A DNA stretch of 64,000 bases from Paraburkholderia sp. PREW-6R (GTDB taxonomy: Bacteria > Pseudomonadota > Gammaproteobacteria > Burkholderiales > Burkholderiaceae): assembly GCF_039621805.1 (NCBI RefSeq), contig NZ_CP155073.1:3038001-3102000 (forward strand), in the 5' to 3' direction. A program made the position numbers and the translations under genes. The notes beneath the pieces were generated by a model. That model worked only from the letters and a program-made list of their open reading frames with translations. It was not told the DNA's origin and did not search any database. Every line of letters begins with the position of its first letter. Positions within the stretch are counted from its first letter, which is position 1. Shown here piece by piece: positions 57,595-64,000 of this stretch.

Positions 57595-58302
57595 TTATTG
57601 CGTCTGCGGTGTTTCACGAACTTTGCGTGGCCGTCCGCGTGGCAGCGGCGAGACACGCCGGTTGGCGGCCCGCGCCGCCCACTCGCGATACGTATCGCTT
57701 CCCAGTACCCACCCCTTGAGCGTGGCCTGCTGCAGCTGACTGGCTTCGCGCTCGTCAAGCGGCTGCTCGCATAGTTCGCGGTACGCGCGCTGCCGTTCGA
57801 ACGGCGTGTTACCCAGCGACCAGTACAGCGGGTGGTCGGTGATCAGGCTGTCGAGGGTCAGCCCAATATGGTGCCGGTAGCTCGACCACCGGTACTCTTC
57901 TGGCGCATTCACGAGGCCTGCGCGCACCGGGCACATTTCAACGACCCGGCTTGCAAGCAGAAAGTAACGCTCGCCTTCAATCACGGTCGCCCTGTAGCGC
58001 CCTTCCCACAACGTGCCACGGCGCGCGTAACGCCTGTTAAAGTGCGCCACATAGCGGCGTCCAACCGCCTGCATCGCTTTTGGCAGACTCGACTCTTCTG
58101 TCGGCGTGACGAGCAGCTGGACCGCCCCCGGCATCAACGCATAAGCGTGAATCGATAAGTGATGATCGCGCGAAGCCGCTTTCAGACAGTCGATAAAAAG
58201 CTCGTAGTCCTGGTCGTCGACGAACGCAGGCTGCTGATCGAGTCCGCGAAGAATGACGTGTTGCGGCTGATCAGGGACGTAGAGACGTGCAAGCCGTGCC
58301 AT
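57595..58302 (-). CDS. RAYT/Y1-transposase-like protein without HUH motif
   Basis: A 235-residue protein of the TnpA_REP (Transposase_17, IS200-like) family. Its N-terminal region (residues 1-115) has QHVILRG, FVDDQDYELF, HAYALMP and GRRYVAHFN with Y84 as the likely catalytic-type Tyr. Active members have NHVHLL after LMP; this has G-A60-V-Q62-LL, so both HUH His are gone. The C-terminus carries an AT-hook-like RGRPRK (222-227). No terminal repeats or REP arrays are seen nearby. It is probably a domesticated DNA-binding protein. The ATG at 58302 is preferred over longer frames. Confidence 0.82.
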   Translation of the reverse strand: MARLARLYVPDQPQHVILRGLDQQPAFVDDQDYELFIDCLKAASRDHHLSIHAYALMPGAVQLLVTPTEESSLPKAMQAVGRRYVAHFNRRYARRGTLWEGRYRATVIEGERYFLLASRVVEMCPVRAGLVNAPEEYRWSSYRHHIGLTLDSLITDHPLYWSLGNTPFERQRAYRELCEQPLDEREASQLQQATLKGWVLGSDTYREWAARAANRRVSPLPRGRPRKVRETPQTQ

Positions 58303-58490
58303 GCTGGAGTATCCGATAGTCGCGTTGGTACATACCCGAAGGTCCGGAGAGCCGCATGCGCCAAAGGTTCGGCGCGGCGCGGCTGAGCCAAAAAACGACG
58401 CGGAGCTTAGGGAGAAAACTCTAACCGGCGCGTATGGTTTGTTTGAAACGATCTGGTCATAATGAGCGGGCCTTTTCTGGAGGAGCACAT

Positions 58491-59216
58491 ATGAAATTAA
58501 AACAGGCCGTAACGGGGATAGCAGCGCTCGCCTGCATGACGACAGCAGCGCACGCACAATCGGCCGGCAGCTTTTTCGTCACTTCGGGCTGGTTCCATCT
58601 TTCGCCTCAATCGAGCAGCCAACCGTTACGAATCACGAGCTTTGGTGGCAGCCCGACCAATATCACAGAAGCCAATACCGGCGCGTCGCTCAGCTCAGCC
58701 GACACCATCGGCTTCACCGCCGGTTACTTCGTCACTGACCACATTGCAACCGAGTTCGTGATCGGCGTTCCGCCTGAATTCGATCTCGACGGCTCGGGCG
58801 CTTTTTCGCAGTACGGCAAACTGGGCCAGGCAAAACAGTGGAGCCCGACTCTGCTGTTCAAGTACTACTTCAATGCGCCGACCGCCACGTTCCGTCCGTA
58901 TCTCGGAGTCGGTGTGAGCCGAATCTGGTTCACCGACGAGAAGATCACCAACGGCGTATTTCAGGCCAACGTTCTGCATGGTCCGACCAGCGTCTCCACG
59001 GATAGTTCGTGGGAGCCGGTGTTTAATGCGGGTTTCACTTACGCGTTCAATCAGCACTGGTTCGCAGGCTTTTCGATCTCGTACCTGCCGCTCAGCACGA
59101 CTGCGAAGTTGAATACTGCTGCAGCAACGCCGGTCGGTACGCTCAACGTCCAGTCGCAGACCAAGATCAAGCTGAACCCGATCGTCACCTACGTCAACAT
59201 CGGTTACCGTTTCTAA
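58491..59216 (+). CDS. OmpW family outer-membrane protein
   Basis: A 241-residue predicted eight-stranded beta-barrel. The signal peptide ends near AHA-Q (residues 20-22). The mature part has the OmpW pattern: alternating hydrophobic strands, GYFVTDHIATEFVIG, FRPYLGVGVSRIWF, and a C-terminal aromatic residue (NIGYRF) for BAM recognition. Start at 58491 is fixed by a strong GGAGGA 7 nt upstream. OmpW proteins transport small hydrophobic compounds and respond to stress. Confidence 0.92.
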   Translation: MKLKQAVTGIAALACMTTAAHAQSAGSFFVTSGWFHLSPQSSSQPLRITSFGGSPTNITEANTGASLSSADTIGFTAGYFVTDHIATEFVIGVPPEFDLDGSGAFSQYGKLGQAKQWSPTLLFKYYFNAPTATFRPYLGVGVSRIWFTDEKITNGVFQANVLHGPTSVSTDSSWEPVFNAGFTYAFNQHWFAGFSISYLPLSTTAKLNTAAATPVGTLNVQSQTKIKLNPIVTYVNIGYRF

Positions 59217-59272
59217 CGCTTCACCGCTTCAGGACCGTTGGCTTAGGGTAGTCGAATTTTCGTGGCCTGGGA

Positions 59273-59306
59273 AACGCCGTCATATATGCAATGACGGCGT
59301 TTTTTG
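59273..59306 (+). terminator. Rho-independent terminator of ompW
   Basis: Perfect 11-bp stem AACGCCGTCAT/ATGACGGCGTT, 7-nt loop, followed by TTTT. It lies 57 bp past the ompW stop. The remaining part of the 311-bp gap to 59528 shows nothing else. Confidence 0.9.
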
Positions 59307-59527
59307 TCGTCCGTACGATTTTCGAACTAGCACACGCTGGCTTTGTAAATTTGACCCGAAACCGCCGACGTGCGTGCAATATCTGCTGACAAACACCTGC
59401 TGAAAGGCCCGAAAAACCGGGCTCAAGGGGTTTGGCACCGAAGTTGCGTTCGAATGACGCTTCCCGCGTGGCAACGTGATTTGCGTGACAGCGTGGGAGT
59501 GTTTCCACCCTCATCGACGGAGCGACC

Positions 59528-59908
59528 ATGACAGCACTTCCGAACACGCGAGACGCCCTCGGCGAATCCTGGACCAGTACCAGCCGCCGTGCGCGGCGTA
59601 TCGCTCGCCACGGCCGCCATGCGGCCGAAGACATTGCAGGCGAACTGCGCACTCTGATGTCGGAACTCGAATCCACTCTGGCAGACGGCACTCAGGCCGA
59701 CGCGGTGGCGCTGCGCGGCAAGCTGCGCAAGCAGCTGGACGTAGCACGTTCGCGACTGAACGACACGCGTGACGCAGTGCGTGACCGCGCCGGAGTCGCA
59801 TTGTCCGACGCGGATGACTACGTGCGCGAAAATCCGTGGCAGACAATGGCTATCGTTGGCGGCGTGGCGCTGATCGCCGGCGCATTGTTCGCGGCGCGAC
59901 TGCGCTAA
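59528..59908 (+). CDS. DUF883 family protein (ElaB/YqjD-like)
   Basis: A 126-residue membrane-anchored protein. A basic N-terminal region and helical central part (ELRTLMSELESTLAD) precede the C-terminal YVRENPWQTMAIVGGVALIAG, split as YVRENPW and a TM helix at about 104-123. This end is the DUF883 hallmark. E. coli YqjD and ElaB bind ribosomes at the membrane in stationary phase. GGAG lies 5 nt before the ATG. Confidence 0.88.
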   Translation: MTALPNTRDALGESWTSTSRRARRIARHGRHAAEDIAGELRTLMSELESTLADGTQADAVALRGKLRKQLDVARSRLNDTRDAVRDRAGVALSDADDYVRENPWQTMAIVGGVALIAGALFAARLR

Positions 59909-60166
59909 GCGCGCACAGTGCGCCGACTGGTGTAACTGCACTTGTCGCGCACTGAGCTTGCATCGACGTTGACAGGCGCACGTGGTTGCGGCTGAAAAGC
60001 CGCTCCACCTGACGCCTTTACTTCGCTTGACTTCTTTCATCGCGCGCCGCGTCTTCGCGTGCGCTCGCCCTTTTTCATCTACTGTCGTCTTGCTGCCCGA
60101 ACGTTGCAGGCAACGTCGTCCTTTGCTCGCTTGAAGCAGCCTGTGGCGCAGAAGCGCAATGCCCGC

Positions 60167-61315
60167 TCAGTTATCGTCAATCACAAAAAGCCGCTGATAT
60201 TCCTTGAGCGCGTACCGGTCCGTCATCCCGGCGATGTAGTGAGCAATCGAGCGCGGCTGCGCCGTGGCATCGGCTGACTGGTAGCTCGGCGGCAACAGCC
60301 GCGGATCGTCAGTGAATGCATCGAAAAGTCCTGTCACGACACGACGCGCCTTGTTCGCCATGCGCATCACGCGATAGTGGCGATACAGATTCCTGAACAG
60401 AAAACGCTTGAGCGCCGCAGCCTGAACTGCGATCGCTTCGCTATGCGCGACGATCGGCGGCGCTGCACGCACGGCGTCGAGCGATTGCGGCGCGTAGCGC
60501 GCGAGATTCGCCCTGGTCGCCTCGATCAGGTCGACGATTAACGTATTGATGATGCGCCGCACCGTCTCATGAATCAGCCTGCGCCCTTCGATCTGCGGAT
60601 AGTCGGCGCGCGCTGCCAGGTAATGCGTCTGCCACAACTCCACTTCGGCGAGCTGCTCGATGGTCAACAAACCCGAGCGCAAACCGTCGTCGACGTCGTG
60701 ATTGTTGTACGCGATCTCGTCGGCGACGTTGGCGATCTGAGCTTCGATCGACGGCTGCCTGCCTTCGAGAAAACGCTCGCCCAGTGCACCGAGACGCCGT
60801 GCGTTCTCACGCGAGCAGTGTTTGAGAATGCCCTCACGCGTTTCAAAACACAGATTCAGGCCGTTGAACGCGCCGTAATGCTCTTCGAGATCGTCGACGA
60901 CTGCGAGGCTCTGCAGATTGTGTTCGAAGCCGCCGTGTTCCCGCATGCAGTCGTTCAGCGCGTCCTGGCCGGCATGGCCGAAAGGCGTATGGCCGAGATC
61001 ATGAGCGAGCGAAATAGCTTCGACGAGGTCCTCGTTCACTCGCAGATTTCGCGCGACCGAGCGCGCGATCTGCGCGACTTCGAGGCTGTGCGTGAGACGC
61101 GTGCGAAACAGGTCGCCCTCGTGATTCACGAACACCTGCGTTTTGTATTCGAGCCGGCGAAATGCGGTGGAATGCACGATGCGATCGCGATCGCGCTGAA
61201 ATTCAGTGCGCGCACTCGGCGCGGCCTCGGCAAAGCGGCGCCCGCGCGACTGCGACGAGCGGGCCGCATAGGGCGCCAGATGTGCTTCCAGGGTTTCCTG
61301 CGTGAGCACGACCAT
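60167..61315 (-). CDS. dgt: dGTP triphosphohydrolase-like HD-domain protein
   Basis: A 382-residue HD-superfamily enzyme that cleaves dNTPs to deoxynucleosides and triphosphate. HD signature: [13 protein letters not shown] (H ligand), then [13 protein letters not shown] with the HD pair, EHNLQS, and [12 protein letters not shown]. The length is that of the shorter, dgt-like class. Start is uncertain: the only good ATG is at 61315; a TTG at 61486 would add 57 residues from a tandem-repeat region. In the conserved pilQ-aroK-aroB-dgt cluster. Confidence 0.9.
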   Translation of the reverse strand: MVVLTQETLEAHLAPYAARSSQSRGRRFAEAAPSARTEFQRDRDRIVHSTAFRRLEYKTQVFVNHEGDLFRTRLTHSLEVAQIARSVARNLRVNEDLVEAISLAHDLGHTPFGHAGQDALNDCMREHGGFEHNLQSLAVVDDLEEHYGAFNGLNLCFETREGILKHCSRENARRLGALGERFLEGRQPSIEAQIANVADEIAYNNHDVDDGLRSGLLTIEQLAEVELWQTHYLAARADYPQIEGRRLIHETVRRIINTLIVDLIEATRANLARYAPQSLDAVRAAPPIVAHSEAIAVQAAALKRFLFRNLYRHYRVMRMANKARRVVTGLFDAFTDDPRLLPPSYQSADATAQPRSIAHYIAGMTDRYALKEYQRLFVIDDN

Positions 61316-61475
61316 CGACGCCGCGCCTGCCGGTTCATGCTTCACTTCGTCACCGCGCGTATTTGTCACCGGACTCTCCAAAACATGAGCGGCGCCTCTA
61401 GATGCGAGTGCATCCTGGCTGACCGCTTGATCATCGTCTGAACGCAGTTGGATGGAGAACGGCCCCAAGCCGCCC

Positions 61476-61527
61476 AGGCCGCTCAACCCGTCGAGGCGGC
61501 TAAACCGTTGAGGCCGCTCAGCCGTTG
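61476..61527. repeat. Short tandem repeat, three 17-18 bp units
   Basis: AGGCCGCTCAACCCGTCG, AGGCGGCTAAACCGTTG and AGGCCGCTCAGCCGTTG in direct succession between aroB and dgt. Confidence 0.75.
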
Positions 61528-61540
61528 CGGTTCGCGAAAG

Positions 61541-62617
61541 TCAGACAGCGGCGGTCAACGTGGCGTGCACTGCGTCGTCGGGCGCCTGGGTGATCAGCGT
61601 CTCACCGAAACGCTTCAGCAGGATGAATTTGATTGCGCCGGCCTCCGCCTTCTTGTCGACGCGCATCAGTTCGACGTAACGCTCGTCGCCGAGCGCGGGC
61701 GCGCGCGTGGGCAAATGCGCGGCCACGATCACGTCGACGAGGCGCTTGCGCACCGCCTCGTCGAGATAGCCGAGGCGCACGGACAGATCGGCCGCCATGA
61801 CCATGCCGCAGCCGACCGCCTCGCCGTGCAGCCACTCGCCGTAGCCGAGTCCGGCCTCGATTGCATGGCCGAACGTGTGACCGAAATTGAGTATGGCGCG
61901 CAACCCGCCTTCGCGTTCGTCCTGCGCGACTACGGATGCCTTGATCTCGCACGAACGCTTGACCGCTTCGGCCAGCGCGCCGGGCTCGCAGCGGTTGAGC
62001 GCCTCGACGTTGGCTTCGATCCAGTCGAAAAAGCCGGCATCTGCAATGGCGCCCGTCTTGATGACCTCGGCAATGCCCGCCGCCAGTTCGCGCGCCGGTA
62101 ACGTGCGCAACGCGCCGATGTCGGCGATCACGGCCTGCGGTTGGTAAAACGCGCCGATCATGTTTTTGCCGAGCGGATGGTTGATCCCCGTCTTGCCGCC
62201 TACCGACGAATCGACCTGCGAGAGCAGCGTGGTTGGCACCTGAATGAACGGAACGCCGCGCATGTAGCAGGCTGCGGCAAAACCCGTCATGTCGCCGATC
62301 ACGCCGCCGCCGAGCGCGATCAACGTGGTCTTGCGATCTGCACGCGCGCCCAGCAGCGCGTCGAAAATCAGGTTGAGCGTGTCAAGATTCTTGTGAGCCT
62401 CGCCGTCCGGCAACACGACGGTGGAGACCTGCTTGCCAAGCGGCGCCAACGCGGCGCGCAGCTTGTCGCCGTAAAGCGGGTCGACCGTGTTATTCGTGAC
62501 GATGGTGACCGCGCTACCGGCGATATGCGGCGCGAACAACGCGGTCTGGCCGATCAGATCGGCACCGATATGGATGGGGTAGGCACGCTCGCCCAGTTCG
62601 ACATTGACGGTAATCAT
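61541..62617 (-). CDS. aroB: 3-dehydroquinate synthase
   Basis: A 358-residue NAD- and Zn/Co-dependent enzyme converting DAHP to 3-dehydroquinate, step 2 of the shikimate pathway. NAD site LPDGEAHKN and [13 protein letters not shown] (about 101-113), K in GGKTGINHP, and Zn His in [11 protein letters not shown]. Start at 62617 gives the typical [18 protein letters not shown]; an ATG at 62626 overlaps the aroK stop. It is directly after aroK. Confidence 0.95.
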   Translation of the reverse strand: MITVNVELGERAYPIHIGADLIGQTALFAPHIAGSAVTIVTNNTVDPLYGDKLRAALAPLGKQVSTVVLPDGEAHKNLDTLNLIFDALLGARADRKTTLIALGGGVIGDMTGFAAACYMRGVPFIQVPTTLLSQVDSSVGGKTGINHPLGKNMIGAFYQPQAVIADIGALRTLPARELAAGIAEVIKTGAIADAGFFDWIEANVEALNRCEPGALAEAVKRSCEIKASVVAQDEREGGLRAILNFGHTFGHAIEAGLGYGEWLHGEAVGCGMVMAADLSVRLGYLDEAVRKRLVDVIVAAHLPTRAPALGDERYVELMRVDKKAEAGAIKFILLKRFGETLITQAPDDAVHATLTAAV

Positions 62618-62625
62618 ACGGTCCA

Positions 62626-63177
62626 TTATGACGCAGGATGTTTGGCGACGCCGGCCATCTCGAGCTGCATCAGAACCATATTGACGAGTCCATTGACCGA
62701 CGGCCGGCCGGTTTCGATCACGAAATGCGCGCATTCCCGGTATAACGGATCGCGCGCTTCGTAGAGCGCTTCGAGACGCGCTTTGGGGTCGTCGGTCTGC
62801 AGAAGCGGGCGGTTCTTGTCGCGCCGCGTGCGCAACCACAGGTCGTGAGGATTGGCGCGCAGATAGATCACGACACCCCGACTCTGCAGCGCTTCGCGGT
62901 TCTCCGGCCGAAGCACGGCGCCGCCGCCCGTTGCGAGCACGATGTTGTCGCGCCCCGTGAGGTCGGAAATCACGTTGGCCTCGCGCTCGCGAAAACCGGC
63001 TTCGCCTTCCAGCTCGAAGATCACCGGAATGCGCGCGCCCGTGCGGGATTCGATTTCGTGGTCGGAATCGAAGAACGGGCGGTCGAGACGGCGCGCAATG
63101 GCCCGGCCCACGGTGGTCTTTCCTGCCCCCATGAGCCCTACAAAAAATACATTGGCGTGTGCGTCCCGCGCTTGCAA
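62626..63177 (-). CDS. aroK: Shikimate kinase
   Basis: A 183-residue P-loop kinase phosphorylating shikimate at O3, step 5 of the pathway. Walker [10 protein letters not shown] is near residues 14-22, shikimate-binding DSDHEIE, GFREREA, GGGAV, and the lid RDKNRPLL. I start at a TTG at 63177 because AGAGGA lies 5 nt upstream and the resulting N-terminus [14 protein letters not shown] fits relatives (which begin MQARD..). An in-frame start at 63279 adds unconserved sequence. It overlaps the aroB frame. Confidence 0.94.
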   Translation of the reverse strand: MQARDAHANVFFVGLMGAGKTTVGRAIARRLDRPFFDSDHEIESRTGARIPVIFELEGEAGFREREANVISDLTGRDNIVLATGGGAVLRPENREALQSRGVVIYLRANPHDLWLRTRRDKNRPLLQTDDPKARLEALYEARDPLYRECAHFVIETGRPSVNGLVNMVLMQLEMAGVAKHPAS

Positions 63178-63283
63178 CGGTGTCCTCTGGCTAATCCGGT
63201 ATGGTTCGTGCCGCAGCTTACTGGCAAAGCGGCTGCCTTGTCGAGCATGCGGGCCGCCGCTCGTCGGCTGCGGGCACATGCCC

Positions 63284-64000
63284 CTAATTTGTCTGAACGA
63301 CGCGCGGCGTGATGAAAACCGCCAGTTCGCTGCGCTGGTCCCGATGGGCCCGATGGCGGAAAAGCGCGCCCAAAACCGGTATTTTGCCCAGGAGCGGCAC
63401 GCCGGTCACATCATCCCGGTCGTCAGTCGCGTAAATCCCGCCGATCGACACCGTACCACCATCTTCCACTTCTACGCGCGTTTGCACGTGTTTGGTGTTG
63501 ATCGCCGGCCCGGCGTCGGTTTGTTCGCCGACGCTGTCCTTGGCGACGTCGAGATCGAGCACGATGCGGCCGTCCGGCGTGATTTGCGGCTCGACTTCGA
63601 GCTTGAGCGTGGCGCGCCGGAACTGCACGCCAGACACACCCTGTCCCACCTTGGCCTGGTACGGCAGTTCGGTGCCCTGCTCGACGACGGCCTTCATCCG
63701 GTCCGCAGTCACCACGCGCGGGCTGGAGACGATTTCGCCGCGTCCGTCCGCTTCGAGCGCGCTCAATTCGATGTTCAGGAGGCGCGTTGCACCGGCGGCG
63801 AACAGCGTGAGGCCCGCAGTCGCCGCGTCGAAGCCGGCAATCGGCCGCGCAGACAGGTCATAGGCGCTGCTGGTCCAGCCACGCCCGGTATCGTTGGCAT
63901 TCGAACCTGCCATCGAGAGCTTGACGCCGAGATTGCGCGAAAACCCATGTTCGCCCTCGACGATTCGCGCCTCGATCAGCACCTGGCGGGTCGGCCGGTC
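63284..64000 (-). CDS. pilQ: Type IV pilus secretin PilQ, C-terminal part
   Basis: The last 238 residues or so of the outer-membrane secretin through which type IV pili extrude; the gene continues past the window edge. Secretin signatures: [12 protein letters not shown] at the edge, VSSPRVVT, the long central beta-region, [16 protein letters not shown], and [12 protein letters not shown] at the end. Its position just upstream of aroK is typical (pilMNOPQ-aroKB). Confidence 0.94.
   Translation of the reverse strand, partial: DRPTRQVLIEARIVEGEHGFSRNLGVKLSMAGSNANDTGRGWTSSAYDLSARPIAGFDAATAGLTLFAAGATRLLNIELSALEADGRGEIVSSPRVVTADRMKAVVEQGTELPYQAKVGQGVSGVQFRRATLKLEVEPQITPDGRIVLDLDVAKDSVGEQTDAGPAINTKHVQTRVEVEDGGTVSIGGIYATDDRDDVTGVPLLGKIPVLGALFRHRAHRDQRSELAVFITPRVVQTN

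Overview
The window is chromosomal DNA from a member of the Burkholderiaceae, most like Paraburkholderia or Burkholderia. Three things point there: the high GC content, the protein sequences, and gene orders typical of that group (pilQ-aroK-aroB-dgt; gltB-gltD; mlaFED-mlaA-mlaCB, then murA and a his operon containing marC, then tatABC; petABC-sspA-sspB). Nearly all of it is core genome. I see no prophage, no complete insertion sequence, no CRISPR array and no rRNA. There is one tRNA.

Layout. 1-8107: an MFS transporter and divergent TetR regulator around a perfect 20-bp palindrome, a DUF1415 protein, two SAM-dependent methyltransferases, a BaiN-type flavoprotein, and a 0.8-kb gene-poor stretch that probably encodes a small RNA. 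8032-12203 (minus): cytochrome bc1 genes petABC, then sspA, sspB and tRNA-Thr(UGU), ending in a strong terminator. 12435-14424: a Nif3-family gene and a DegQ/DegS-like protease, divergent with start codons 19 bp apart. 14586-33463 (minus): a long same-strand series read as mlaF-E-D-A-C-B (outer-membrane lipid asymmetry), an ABC exporter pair, bolA, murA, hisG-D-C-B-marC-hisH-A-F-I-E, a DUF4870 gene, a HIT gene and tatA-B-C.

33558-37288 (minus): thiO-thiS-thiG-thiE for the thiazole and coupling steps of thiamine synthesis, behind a TPP riboswitch. 37721-40251 (plus): a BacA/YddA-type ABC transporter overlapping an SDR gene. 40439-46810: the least ordinary part. It has two small exported proteins of unknown role, two closely related OmpR-type response regulators (only one with a kinase), and between them on the minus strand a four-gene operon ending in an orphan flgH-like gene. 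Three of its four products look like lipoproteins. 47000-50840: a Tat-exported phosphatase-like lipoprotein whose catalytic Cys is Ser, then an MFS transporter and a D-amino acid dehydrogenase.

51009-57303 (minus): gltD and gltB. 57595-58302: a domesticated-looking Y1/REP-type transposase protein lacking its HUH histidines but carrying an AT-hook-like tail. Then ompW, a DUF883 gene, dgt, aroB, aroK and the 3' end of pilQ, which runs off the window.

No new defence or mobile system stands out. The best leads for undescribed biology are the flgH/lipoprotein/response-regulator cluster, the HUH-less RAYT-like protein, the Ser-substituted Tat phosphatase homologue, and the candidate sRNA at 7682-7841. 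Start codons were adjusted by ribosome-binding sites and family lengths; each case is noted.
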